NCBI GenBank assembly: GCA_033032175.1 | Contig: CM065318.1 | Coordinates: 10,912,001-10,976,000, forward strand | Reading direction: 5' to 3' | From: Saturnia japonica | Lineage: Eukaryota; Arthropoda; Insecta; Lepidoptera; Saturniidae | Length of the DNA: 64,000 nt | Shown here: positions 25,141-37,000 of the stretch, in pieces | How positions within the stretch are numbered: the stretch's first letter is position 1 | Layout: each line of letters starts with the position of its first letter | Notes under the pieces: generated by a model | Seen by the model: only the letters and a program-made list of their open reading frames with translations | Database searches by the model: none | What the model was told of the DNA's origin: nothing | Position numbers and translations under genes: made by a program

Positions 25141-26378
25141 TATGTCAGAAAAATATGTCCACGAGATCGAATTATATGGCTAATAAAAAATTACAAACTT
25201 CATAGAGCATTATGGGATTGCCCTTGCAAAGATTAACGCAATAAATGAAATAAAAATGTGTTAATCTCATTAGTAACCCATTTGCTAACCTTGTGCCTCT
25301 GTATACTGCATACAGCTATGCATTTTGAGACTAGGTGCACTTTTACCTGGTCTGTTGACTGTAATGCAAGAACTTGCAGATGATTGGCTTAGTACTTGCG
25401 AAAGCATATTGTGCTAAAAAAAAAATTGCATGTGACTACATTTAATTAAATTTTTTATAATACTTTATTACCAGAACAATACGATCTTGTCCAAGAAATT
25501 GCTGAAAGTACTTGCTAGTGTAAGGTATAAATATATATTAATGTGAGGTTCAGGGATGTTTTCAAAATAATGTTTTCACTAAAATATTAAAAAAAATTTA
25601 ATAGAATTAACTGCGTAGTAAAACGTACCGCTCGAGGTGTTTCTATGCAATCAACGTCACTTTGAAATAACCAGAAGGAATACATATTGTCAATGTCAAA
25701 TTAATAGGCAATGCAGAATTCTATTAGAATTTTGTATACATTGGTTGTAACGCACACCTATATGCTTCCAAGGCACGGAAACATAGAATAGAAAAAATAG
25801 TGAAAAAAATTTAAATTTCACGCAGCTCTGTATATTTTTTCTCAGATAGGGTTTTATGCTAACGCTACATCTCCCTTAATTATTCATCAAAGCAAATTAT
25901 TCGAACATCATTTTAAAGCTTATGTTCTTTTTTATAGACAAATAATTAATTATTTAATAAAAATGATTAACTAACACGAGTTAGATTATTTTCATTCTAT
26001 TTCGATAATGTGTGAAATATTGGCACGTATTTCATATTATATATTTTATGGTTAAAAAATAATATGATTGTATTCAACTATGTTGGTGTGTTTAGTTATA
26101 GTAGTAATTATATCAATAGAATAATTATACTTTGGTTATAAAAATCACAATTATCTAAAGATTTTATTTAATAAGTAGATGATATCCACTAGGTTCTATG
26201 AGCGATAAAAAATGTATTCTATGTCCTATTCCGCGACAGAATCGAATTGTATGCCTAACATAAGAATTCAGAAGGTGTAGCTTGAACGTGATTGTAGAAA
26301 AATATTCAATAATATACTTTTAAATTTTAGAAGTACCTACATAATTGATAGTCTGTAGATCTAAAAGTGCCTAAAAGG
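25141..26378. other. AT-rich DNA, nothing identified
   Basis: No supported gene, terminal repeat or RNA gene. Confidence 0.35.
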
Positions 26379-26381
26379 TAA

Positions 26382-27033
26382 GGCTGCACTCAAACTGAGG
26401 CGAATATCACGCGGTACGCGGGACGCATATCCTTCGCGTCGATTGCGCCTATGAACTTGTATTGACATGTGCAGATTGACGCTATCAGTTGTTTGTATTG
26501 CGCAATATTTGTGCGGGACGCTGTGCGAATTTCTGGACTTTCTGGGTGTAAACGTAGGTAATGCTCTTCAACTTGAAATAATTTCTACAAAAAGTGAATG
26601 ATAACAAGATTTTTTATGATCTAAGTCACGAAGATTAGAAAATAATCGAAAGCAAGCCAAATTATTAAAAAGAAAATAAAAAAACCCTATTGCAAGAAAA
26701 ACACTCGACGAACGAAAATATTTTTATATTTCAGTTTTTTATTTGATTCTCAGATTTCGTACTTATAAATTATATAACCTCGTATACTAAAATCCATCAA
26801 GCAGTTTAGGCTACGGAGTGTGCCAAAGAAATAGACATATATAAATAGATACGCTCGAAAAACATAACCCTATATTTTCGCAGTTGGGTAAAAAGATAGG
26901 ATATGGGACGAGGAACAAAGAATAAAATGATACGCGGTAAGTCGCGTCAGTTTGAGAGCTTACGCGAGCGAGCAAATTGTGCCATATCGTGTCTCGCGAA
27001 CCACGCGGTATTCGCGTCAGTTTCAATGCAGCC
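26382..27033. mobile_element. Harbinger-like MITE with TAA target duplication
   Basis: Flanked by TAA on both sides (26379-26381, 27034-27036). The ends form a long inverted repeat: GGCTGCACTCAAACTGAGG on the left pairs with the reverse complement of the right end, GGCTGCATTGAAACTGACG, and similarity continues for about 45-50 bp through GCGAATA and CGCGG blocks. TWA target duplication is typical of PIF/Harbinger. The element is about 400 bp without its nested insertion (26655-26889). The minus-strand open frame 26811-27026 is an artefact of the inverted repeat. Confidence 0.7.
26655..26889 (-). mobile_element. MITE family F nested in Harbinger-like MITE
   Basis: The left end AAATTATTAAAAAGAAAA...ACCCTATTGC (26684-26693) and right end CGCAGTTGGGT (26879-26889) are decayed forms of the ACCCGACTGC inverted repeat. 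The interior CTAAAATCCATCAAGCAGT and GCTACGGAGTGTGCC blocks match 16140-16210 and, reversed, 31960-32005. It sits inside the older TAA-flanked element. Confidence 0.65.
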
Positions 27034-27036
27034 TAA

Positions 27037-30000
27037 GGTGTATAACTGTACTTTTCTAATTAGCAAATAATTATTGCAATGAATTGCTTGTTGAGTAGGT
27101 ATGAATACAAATAATCGTAATTTTGAAATTAAACAAATTGTAATAATATTGGATTTTTAGTTTAATATATGTGAATTGTAATTAAAAATGGTTAATTATA
27201 TTATTTGTATGTGACTTATTAAGAATCATTTCATTATAATATATAACTAATTACAACGTTTCAAAAACAAAACGTTTAAATCATCTTTCATAGAAATGGC
27301 GGAAAACGTTTGTTAATTCGAGGGGATATCATAACCAGTGTTTAGAAACTAGGTCAGCTTTTATTATACGGAATAATTTTGTGGTTATCCTTTTCCGACC
27401 CAAGTCAAACCAGATGACAAGTTCGTAAATCAAATAGAAATATTGCAGGTATCAAAAGCAACTGTCGTTTACTATTCTTACAATAAGATAGATTATAATC
27501 TGCTCCTAATAAAATTGTATTGTATTTTATATATAACTTTATAGTGAACCATAAATTATCAATAATGTTTTTATATTAACATACTAATAGATAGTACCTA
27601 CCTTTTAATTTCGCTGCAACAGAATGAATTGTTATTGTTTTTTTATATTAGAATTCATAAATTATTATGTTTCATTATTTTTTTTATGTGAATAACAACC
27701 ATAAATAGTTTTAAGTAAACATTCTTGGTTTTTAAAATGAAAGTGTGTGCGAACTTAAAGTACAATGTGCAAGCATTTCTGATAATAATAAAATATAACT
27801 CGAGATTTAGAGATTTTAGATAACTCTTTCCAAATGTTTTTTTATGAAGTATTACTATGAAGAGAATTTTCTATTTTACCGAAATTTTGTTAGACATAAG
27901 TATAATTATTTTCCTATCAATAAATAATCTCAAGCCTTAAGTTCATTTTTGTTATTTTGTTTATTGTTTTGATGAAGAGTAGAGAAAATTTTGATATAGG
28001 TGTATGATTAACTGACTACAATGCTCCTAATGGGCTAACTCAGTAAAATCTATATAATAATATATTTTACATTGTAAATTGAAGGGTAACAAAACTTGTC
28101 TTTGAATTTTTTCTCTTATATTTTTATATAACTATTAGTCGGCTTGGCCGACGTTGTTCTGCCCTGTCTGGCAGGTATTGGCTGAACCATAGTGCTGCCT
28201 ATCGGACCGTAACATATTTATAAACCATTGTCTCGATAATAGAAATATATTATATAAATATGAGCTCAATCGGTCAAATCGTTCAAAAATTATGGAATCA
28301 CTAACAGACGTACACAAGATTTTAGAGAAGGTTGTAAGTGAGACAATAAATAATGTTAAAAGGAACTAGAAAACAATTTTAAATGAACAGTTTAAACTAA
28401 TGCACTTGATCGTTACCACGAATAGCGCGATAATAAAATGTTAACAACATTAGGGATTCTAGTGCAATGCACTTACAAAGAGATAATCCTATCAAGTATT
28501 GTCTATTCTCATATAAAGCTTTCTCTAATGCCCTACGAGTGTAAAGTAATGAATTTTGTAAAATGCTAGGTGTAAGTGACCTTACGTACGTTAACATATC
28601 GTTCTTTGTTTGCAGTGTTTCTACCATTTCTTACAATTAAATGTTCTTAATTCCACAACATACTTTATTTATATACTCGTATTAATTACTAAAATATTTT
28701 TATTGTGATTTCTATAAAATAAAAAATTAGTATTACGGATAATTTTATAGATCTTATAGGGGTGAACAATATTATAGCACAATATTTTCACCTATTATAG
28801 CGGCCAAAAGAAATAATAATTATTATAGTATTATTAAAAATGTCTCGTTTTTTTAAAATACAATTTACACATATACTGTCCCATACTTTTTTGTAGAACT
28901 TTTAGCATAGAACAATATTGTAATACATAATTTCCATCTATTTCACACAGTTTAGTCAGGACAAGCCGAAATAACAGCCAACTTGCATATTTTTTCTTAC
29001 TTGATTTACAAATGGACCTAATATTTATTACTATAAATAAGACATGCCTATAACAAATAGGAAGAACGTAGCTTTCTATTAGTGAAATTATTATTAGAAT
29101 CGAATCTGTAATTTCAATATTAGCCCCTTACATACAAACTCAGAAGCAAACTTTACCCGTTTATAATACTAATTATAGATTTAGACATACTTTAAATCGA
29201 ATAATGATTTGAAGAAAGATAATCGACATTTGTTACAAAGATGACCCAATGGCATAACTATAAATAGATTTTGAGTTGTTGATAGAAGCAAATCTTTGTA
29301 TGAAACCATTAAACAACGTAGGTATAGGCTTATTATATGTGCAAGCAAGATTGCTATTTACTAACTACTCTCAAAATTCCTCAGGGAGAGCCAGTCTCTT
29401 ATTAAGTTTCCATATTTTACCATTTCGACTACAGCTTAATTCAACGTGAAGTGTACTGTGTACCTAATCAAGTGCAAATGCTATAATAAAATAAAATAAA
29501 TAATACAAATTTTCGGGATCGTGTGAAAAATATAATGTGTAAAAATATATAAAAAAAGTAAAGTAAAAGTTAAGTGAAAAATATGTGTAAAAATAAGATA
29601 CAATGTTTATTCCAAAGATTTTATCCTTATCATAGACTCTATCGATTAGTGCAATAACATAGTGTATTTCAGTTTTTTGCAGTTTTAGTTGGTACGATTC
29701 CCGGTATAGGTAACTTTTTTTAGAAAATCTGTGAACGCAGTTATTATTATTTATAAAAATAAAAAAAAGTTTCCTTTGAGTAAAATTTGATATCTTGAAT
29801 ACTTCCATGTCCCATTCATTTTTTCCAACATGTACAGTGTAGTTATTAGAAAAAGCTGCAAAGTAATTGAGATCGTGGTTAGTGTTACTGAACTGTTGCA
29901 GGAAAATGAAAAATTTGTTTAGTCATGATATCGTTCAAAGGAAACAACATAGCTTTTCTTTACGAAAAAGGTATCTATCGCTTATTAATATTCCTTCTAA

Positions 30001-31070
30001 GTGCTCTTCTTTTCACCAGTTTAGTGGTTTTTACATGTATAAACGATTTTTGTGTCTATATTGTAACTTTTAAATTTTTATTACCTCGCATTTTCATTTT
30101 GCGATGTCAATAACTCGTGTTTAGATTTTCTGGCGTTATAGAACAATGTATTTTAGAGATCAAAAATTCAGAAATTCAAAAATAGATCAGAAATCAAAGA
30201 TATCAAAGTATGATATCGAAAAGATCGCGCCGCGCTGTATCGCATTTTTCATGTAATATAATTTCAAACTGGACTATATAGTTAGTTGTATATCCAACCG
30301 AAGTAATATTAAGTTGGTTGTGTAGGTTGTAAGTTAATGAATATTACAAATACCTCTTAAGTCTTCGTGAAATAGACAGCAGGTGTAATGCCGCATATGA
30401 ATGAACATATAAATCCATTGGGGATACCTTATATACATTTCCATATGTCTAATTATGAGAGATATAATTTAAGTTCATGGAAAAGTTAAACCCATTAGGA
30501 ATACCTTATGTACAATTTAATAGGTATATAGTTTTGAGTTATATTATTTACCTTCCCGTAATTGTTGCCAATATTTCGTATTCGTATTTGTATTCCCAGT
30601 GCACTGGAACTAATTTTAATTACACTTTTACGAAAACTGTTTGTTATAAATTCCCAAACAAACCGCAAAAAGTATACTATAAGCTTGGCTGATGTGAAAA
30701 ATGGACCATTCTACATTATTAATCGAGAAATTGTGTATTGAAACACATGTGGGGAAGAGTGACGAGTGAAACTAAGCTCGTCTGGAAGCATATTACTCAG
30801 CTTGACTTATGACATCTATTTTAATAAATCTGTAGTCCTGTCTGTATTAAAAAAAATATCCAAAATTACCCGATAGGTAGACTATATGAACGATAATAAT
30901 CACGAATATGCCATTAATCTTGTATGTCCGGATCTAACTCCAAAACGGCATCATCGATTCTTATAAAATGTTGTACAAAGGATGTTGCTTATGTCATCGG
31001 TTAATTGATAGGGTATAAGAAATTTCAGTATTACTTTTAGAAATCGTAAAAAATAAATAAGAAATTCCAA
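27037..31070. other. Long AT-rich stretch without recognised genes
   Basis: The longest unexplained part of the window. Open frames are short and AT-biased; the 114-codon frame 29464-29808 (-) is mostly Phe/Tyr/Ile and looks non-coding. A slightly GC-richer patch at 28138-28310 contains a CAATCGGTCAAATCGTTCAAAA block of a type common in insect repeats, but no ends were found. Confidence 0.4.
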
Positions 31071-31074
31071 AATT

Positions 31075-31410
31075 TTTAGATTTCATTAATTCTTAACCGG
31101 TTTTGATGAAATTTTGTCCACGGGAAGTATTTACATAATTGATGTATTAGAAGAATTGTCAATATATTTACTTTTAGACTTAAAAAAAAAAGAAGTTTAA
31201 AACATTTATTTTTCATCAATTCTCAACCAATTCTGATCAAATTTTGTGAACCAGAAGCATACATCGTACTTTAAATGAGAGGTTATAATAATGGTTAATA
31301 ATGCATTACAAATTGTAGATTAGAATAAAAATGATCAACCAATTTTGATGAAAATTGCACACGGGAAATATATGCCATTCCTCAATTGATACGGCATATG
31401 AATTGTCAAC
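31075..31410 (+). repeat. Degenerate tandem repeat, about 3 units
   Basis: Three imperfect units carry the same series of words: TTCTTAACCGGTTTTGATGA, then TCTCAACCAATTCTGATCA, then GATCAACCAATTTTGATGA, each followed by AAATTTTG or AAATTGCACA and a CACGGGAA or CCAGAAG block. Spacing is about 120-140 bp. A single related unit lies at 21060-21115. Function unknown. Confidence 0.5.
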
Positions 31411-31552
31411 AATATGGGTATAAATAAAATTACGGGATGTAAATAACTACTGTACACATCGCTAATATTATATAAGTATGTCATTAAAAGTTTTAATAAA
31501 TTTTAAAATAGGTATTCTTTATAGGATTTGCTTTATTGACAATTAAGTATTA

Positions 31553-31815
31553 AGTGATGATTTGGCCCAAGATGGTGATTCGCTAAGCCTAGACATGGAA
31601 CTGACACTCAAGTGCAGCTTCTGGAAGATATCTATACGTCCTTGGCGACAGATTTTGCGTAGGCAGCTAGACAGGCGGGCATTATAGAATACCCTACCAC
31701 CATACTATGGTTGCATTAAGATGTTTTTCTTCATCGAAATCTCAGACTCGAAGGGATTCGAACTCATGTCAATCGACGCTGTGTCCTTACACGCCATCAT
31801 TGCAGTATTACAGTA
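31553..31815 (-). repeat. tRNA-derived SINE, family B
   Basis: Minus-strand SINE with B box GTTCGAATCCC (plus-strand 31753-31763) downstream of a weak A box. The body matches the copies at 16383-16600 and 45677-45985: GTGATGATTTGGCCCAAG, CAAGTGCAGCTTCTGGAA, CTTGGCGACAGATTTT, TACCACCATACTATGG. This is the most complete of the three along with 45677-45985. Confidence 0.7.
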
Positions 31816-31879
31816 ATATTGTAAATATCCAAATGCATTAATGATTTCTATGCAAAATAATTGAGAATTTAACTTTTTT

Positions 31880-32166
31880 ACCCGACTGCGAAAAAGGAGC
31901 AGAGTTATGTTTTACGAGCGAATGTAAATAAGTATGTCATGTATGTATATGTCTATTTCTTTAGCACGCTCTGTAGCATAAACGGCTTGATAGATTTTAG
32001 CATGCAAGGTGTCGTTAGATTTGTCTTGATTGTGGAAGTGACACAGGCTATATAATATTTAGTCACCATGCTTGGGAATCAAATAAAAAGCAAAAAGAAA
32101 AAAAATTTTTTTTACTCAATTGTTTTTGTTGCAGTCGGGTTTTTTGTTTCCTTTTTGATAATTTAG
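31880..32166 (+). mobile_element. MITE family F, most intact copy
   Basis: ACCCGACTGC at 31880-31889 pairs with its reverse complement GCAGTCGGGT at 32131-32140. The outer AT-rich extension (to about 32166) is also shared with the reverse copies at 15420 and 26655. The interior holds TTTAGCACGCTCTGTAGC and AACGGCTTGATAGATTTTAG. No coding frame and no certain target duplication. The superfamily is not determined. Confidence 0.65.
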
Positions 32167-32184
32167 CTTGTTATACAATCAAGG

Positions 32185-32272
32185 TGGCAAACAAGCATAC
32201 GGCCCGCCTCAGGTTAGCAGCTACCGTAACCTATGCGGTATGCCTATGGTATCGGTACCTATCACTAGCGTG
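32185..32272 (+). repeat. Repeat family A, head only
   Basis: Only the head of the family is present (CGGCCCGCCT, CCGTAACCTATG, CCTATCACTAG). It then switches abruptly into mariner sequence. The mariner's own left end was not recognised, so this junction is either the insertion point of the mariner or a deletion join. Confidence 0.55.
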
Positions 32273-32329
32273 TTTTCGCACTGTTTTATTATTCTTTTAC
32301 ATCGTTCTTTTCACAAAATCGAAAATGTT

Positions 32330-33415
32330 ACAATATCGCCTTATTTACGAACATAAGTTCCATTGTGGCATTAGCGCTGCAAAATTGCAAAATCAGCTCG
32401 AAGGATTAATGATGTGTATGCGAAACGCTACTGTAAAAGAAAACACAGTACGTTTTTGGTTCCAACGTTTTCGTTCTGGAAATTTTGACCTACGAAACAA
32501 ACCCCGTGGACGCCCGGTGACCCTAGTTGAAAATGAAGAATCAAAAGTGATCGTTGAAGCGGATCATTCACAAACCACATCAGAGTTAGCGGCAGGCTTC
32601 GGTGTGAATGATAAAAAATATAATTCACTTGAAACAAACAGGAAAAGTGAAAAAGCTCGAGAAATGGGTACCGCATGAATTGACTGAAGCACGGCAACAA
32701 ACACCTATTGAGTTCTTCATTACATTACTCAACCGTCACAATAACTAGGGAATTTTGAATCGTATTGTTTCTTGTGACGAAAAATGTATCCTTTACGACA
32801 ATTGGACACGCTCATCACAGTGGTTGAACCCAGGAGACCCGGCCAGATCCTGTCCCAAGCGAAAGTCGTCTCAGAAAAAGGTACTGGTGAGTGTTTGGTG
32901 GACCAGTGCTGGTGTCATACACTACAGCTTCGTAATATCTGTCCAGACGATATCGGCAGATCTGTATTGTCAACAGTTGCAAACCATGATGGAAAAGCTA
33001 GCCGTTAAACAACCGAGACTGGTCAATATCTCAAGCCCACTGCTGTTTCAGAACAACGCTAGACCCCATACTTTACGACCGACAGTCGCTAAATTAGAGG
33101 AACTGCGGTTAGAATGTCTCCGAAACCTACCATATTCCTCGGACATTGCTCCAACAGATTACCACTTTATTCGAAATTTGGACAATTTCTTGTAAGGAAA
33201 ATAAATTCAATTCCGATGAGGCTGTCCGAAATGCCTTCAAAGATTTTATTGATTCTTGCTCCCACAATTTTTTCAGCAATGGAATCAACCTTTAAAATGG
33301 CGAAAGTGCATAGATAACAATGGTACATACTTCGATTGATTAAAAGTATAATTTCACAAATCTCATCATTTTACTTTTACCATATAAAACGCTAATTTCA
33401 TATTTAAGGACCTAA
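32330..33415 (+). pseudogene. Broken cecropia/Hsmar1-type mariner
   Basis: A worn DD34D transposase. The recognisable reading starts near 32330 with a helix-turn-helix region (VRFWFQRFRSGNFDLRNKP, then GRPVTLVENEES and SQTTSELAAGFGV), shifts frame near 32620, and resumes with RIVSCDEK (first catalytic Asp kept), HYSF and LFQNNARPH, where the second catalytic Asp is Asn. The third Asp is present in APTDYHF. A stop interrupts LDNFL|GK at 33193-33195, then a final shifted piece ends at 33339. The 3' terminal repeat ends at 33415 (AAATATGAAATTAGCG in reverse) next to TA. I recall this terminal sequence from lepidopteran mariners. Not functional. Confidence 0.8.
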
Positions 33416-33690
33416 TAATAAAACATAATACAGACTTTTCAGGTGAAGTAATCCGGATTAACAGAGTTTGAAGCTCTCATAACAATAACCAAGAAAATTG
33501 TGCACATAAAGCTACTACATACTTATTGTGTTTCATCGACGTACGTACGCAACGCACCACATGTTTTCGAACTATGACGCAATGTAGACTGTGAATTATC
33601 GCTTTGGGAATACTACTTGCAAACTTGGAAGGCGGGTGTGTTTTTAGAAGTTATATTTCAAAAAGCGTTTATGGTTGCAATGAATACCAT
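33416..33690. other. Unassigned spacer
   Basis: DNA between the mariner's right end and the start of a poly-T run. Nothing recognised. Confidence 0.35.
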
Positions 33691-33836
33691 TAGATTTTTT
33701 TTTATTTAACTTAATTATATTGAATTTATATTCTAACAATTAGTACATGGCTGTTTCTTGGGGACCTTACATACCAGTTACAATATTATACTAACCTACA
33801 CACTAATACACTTCATATAATTATTTATTATACTAC
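33691..33836 (-). repeat. Probable LINE 3' UTR and A tail (reverse)
   Basis: A T run at about 33693-33703 reads as an A tail on the minus strand. The DNA up to the BEL element's left end would then be LINE 3' untranslated sequence, with the coding remnant on the far side of the BEL at 39950-40270. This joining is inference from orientation and nesting; I cannot align the two halves to an intact relative. Confidence 0.4.
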
Positions 33837-33989
33837 TGTTGTGAAATCCGAATGTATTCGTTTTTTGAAGTGGTTGCGTTGGCAACAGTTGTTGTTAGAA
33901 AAATAAAGAGAATTGAGAAACATGTGAATCCTCGTTAATATTTTAATCCTTAATTTAAATAAATAGAACCGTAGCGTAATAATATTACA
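33837..33989 (+). repeat. 5' LTR of BEL/Pao element
   Basis: 153 bp, starting TGTTGTGAAATCCG and ending AATAATATTACA. Short for a BEL/Pao LTR. It contains the AAATAAATAGAACC block that could serve as a polyadenylation or promoter region, though no clear TATA box was assigned. One mismatch with the 3' LTR. Confidence 0.95.
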
Positions 33990-33992
33990 TTG

Positions 33993-34005
33993 TGGCGACC
34001 GTGAC
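33993..34005 (+). promoter_or_regulatory. Primer binding site, tRNA-Arg-like
   Basis: TGGCGACCGTGAC lies three bases after the 5' LTR. It is complementary to a tRNA 3' end reading GTCACGGTCGCCA, which from memory fits insect tRNA-Arg with anticodon UCG. The tRNA identity is recalled and should be checked against a genome's tRNA set. Confidence 0.7.
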
Positions 34006-34028
34006 TGTGGTAATTTACGATACTAAAT

Positions 34029-37000
34029 ATGGAGTCAAAAATTAAGGAGAGAACTGTGACGCGTAGATTATTCACGAAGGCAGCGAATAATATGGAATTC
34101 ACATTGAGCCGGCATTATGAGACAAATAAAGAAAAACCGGAACAGTGTGAGATGAGAATGCACTGGATAAAATTAAAAGAATTATATGAGAGGCTTCAGT
34201 GTCAAAATGAAGAAATAAGAAAATTACTTTTGTCTACACAAGATTGGAAAGAAAGTGATTTAGAGTCAGAAGAGGAAGACTGTGAAAAATATCAGACGAG
34301 ATGGCTGCTTCTAAACGCTAAATACGAGGATTATAATAACAGCAGTATAAAAATGAAAGGTAACATCAAACAATTAAAATTGCCTCCCATTGAGTTAAAG
34401 AAATTCGATGGCAATGTGAAAAATTGGTTATCCTTTTGGGGTCAATTTAAAAAGATAGACGAGGACCTATCAATGGATAATGATGACAAATTTTATTATC
34501 TACTGCAATCTATCACACCCAATACAGAGGTTCGTGCATTAGTAGAAAGTTACCCACCATATGGTGATAATTATAAGGAGTGTATGGCTCAATTAAAATC
34601 TAGATATGCCCGAGATGAGATATTAATACAAGTATATGTCAGAGAGTTGTTGTCACTGATCTTGCTCAAAGTTGAAGGAGGTAAGTTAGATCTTACAACA
34701 TTATATGACAAGCTGAATGCACAGCTTAGAGCTCTTGAGATGTTAGGTGTTACAAAAGAGAAGTATTCAGCATTTATTTTACCAATGGTTGAATCTTCAT
34801 TGCCACATGATATACTAAAAGCGTGGGAACGTTCTACAACACATACTATAAATATGGAGGAAGAGTTGACAAATCTATTATCATTTCTCAAGAAAGAAGT
34901 GGAAAGTGAACAAAGAATTGCTATGGCCAAGAACACCTTTAGTACAGAAACAGATAATAATTCTGAACCAACTGCTAGTTGTTTAATAGCACAGTCTAAA
35001 ACACCAGTGAAGAAATCAAAGAGTTGTATATGGTGTGATAAGGAAACACACTCAAATATGGAATGCTATAAGATGACGAAAATGTCTGTTGAACAAAGAG
35101 AGGAACATCTAAGAAAGAAGAAAGCATGTCTCATTTGTCTGAAAGTTGGACATTATGCAAAAGTATGTAAATCTTTTGTAAAATGTTTTATATGTGGAAA
35201 AAGACACTCATCAGTGTTATGCTACACACAAAAGACCAGATCTAAAACTGAGAATAATGATTTATCAACATCATTGTCAGCACAGAGTCAGTCAGGACAA
35301 AAGGAGACTTTACTACAAACTGTTACTGTCAACATTGTATACAATGGAAAGAAGAAAACAGTAAGACCACTCTTGGACAATGGGTCTCAGAGATCATACA
35401 TACTACAAGATGTGGTACAAGAACTGAAAATTCCAGCTATCAGTAAGGAGTTCTTAACTCATTCTTTATTTGGTGGAGTGACTGTTAACACTAAGGAACA
35501 CAGAGTGTATAGTTTTAATGTTGAGAATTTGGACAGTACATTTATATTTAATATAACAGCCTTAAGCCAATCTTGTATTTGTAAATATATTCCAAGGGTC
35601 AATAAGTGTGACACACAGATTTATAATATGTTACAACAACATGGTATAACTCTGACAGATAATGTAGAATGTTCAACAGAGATTGGCCTATTGATAGGTT
35701 CAGATTTTTCAGGTGTTTTAATGACATCAAATGTAATACAATTGGAGAATGGTATGACAGGTATAAAAACTAAACTAGGTTGGACTTTACAAGGAACACA
35801 GGTGAGTTCTACATTAAATAATATTATAACTACAACTTTATTCTGTATTAATAATAAAAACGATTTAACAGGTTATTGGTTGTTGGAGACATTAGGTATT
35901 CGAGATCCTGTTGAAGTAAAATCTAACAGTGAAATAGAGGCTGAGGTGATTATGAGGTTTGAAGAAAGCATAAAAGTTAATTGTGAAAACAGGTATGAAG
36001 TTCAGCTTCCTTGGAAACCAGGTCATGATAATTTATTAAATAATTATGATTTAGCATTTAAAAGATTAGAGTCAATGACTAAGAAATTAGTATCTAATGG
36101 TACTTTTGATAGTTATGATGCTATAATAAAGAATTGGCAAGAATCAGGTATAGTTGAGCTTGTGTTAAATTCTGAAAGGAATAAAAGTCAATCACATTAC
36201 TTACCCCACAAGCCAGTGTTTAAAGACTCGAGTTTAACAACAACAATAAGACCAGTATTTGATGCTTCTGCATGTGATATTAACGGAAGGTCATTAAACT
36301 CTTGTTTAGAGAAAGGGATGAATTTTCTAGAGCAAATTCCTACATTAATTGCACAGTTCAGAAAAAGAGCCATAGGTATAACAGCTGATATAGCAAAAGC
36401 ATTTTTACAAATTGTTGTTATGCCCAGTGATAGAGAGTGTTTAAGATTTTTGTGGTGGAAAGATAATAAAAGGACTGAAGTTTTAACTTACAGACATTGC
36501 AGAGTTGTATTTGGACTAACATGTAGCCCATTTTTATTGTCTGCAACTATTCAGCATCACTTGAGGCAGGTAACAGATGAATATACAGAGTCAGCACAAT
36601 TACTGAAAAAGTCATTCTATGTATATAATTGTGTAACCAGCTTAGACTATAAATCGGAGGTATGTAAATTTATATATGACTCTAAACAAATCATGAATAA
36701 GGTTAAGTTTGACTTAAGACAGTGGGTTACAGCACCAATGCATATTAATGAAACAAATGAATCTGAAATATCAGTACTCGGTCTTGTGTGGGATACTGTT
36801 TCAGACAAACTTTGCTGTAATACACAAGATCTGCCTACATATGAAGATATCAAAAATATCACAAAGAGACATCTATTGTCAATAACTCAGAAAATATTTG
36901 ATCCTATTGGATTCATATGTCCAGCTATGTTAACGCCTAAGTTGATACTAAAAGAAACTTGGTGTCGGGAGCTTGTGTGGGATGAAATATTACCCACAGA

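Noticed and set aside
26811..27026. 71-codon minus-strand frame near 26.9 kb
   Set aside because: It spans the end of a MITE and its inverted repeat, so it is not a gene.
29464..29808. 114-codon minus-strand open frame
   Set aside because: Composition is almost entirely Phe, Tyr, Ile, Leu and Lys, as expected from AT-rich non-coding DNA; no domain, splice sites or conservation signal is visible.
34589..34936. Antisense open frame of 115 codons in the BEL gag region
   Set aside because: It lies opposite a strongly supported coding region and has no motif; it is a shadow of the + strand frame. The same holds for 36647-36862, 37016-37390 and 38749-38934.
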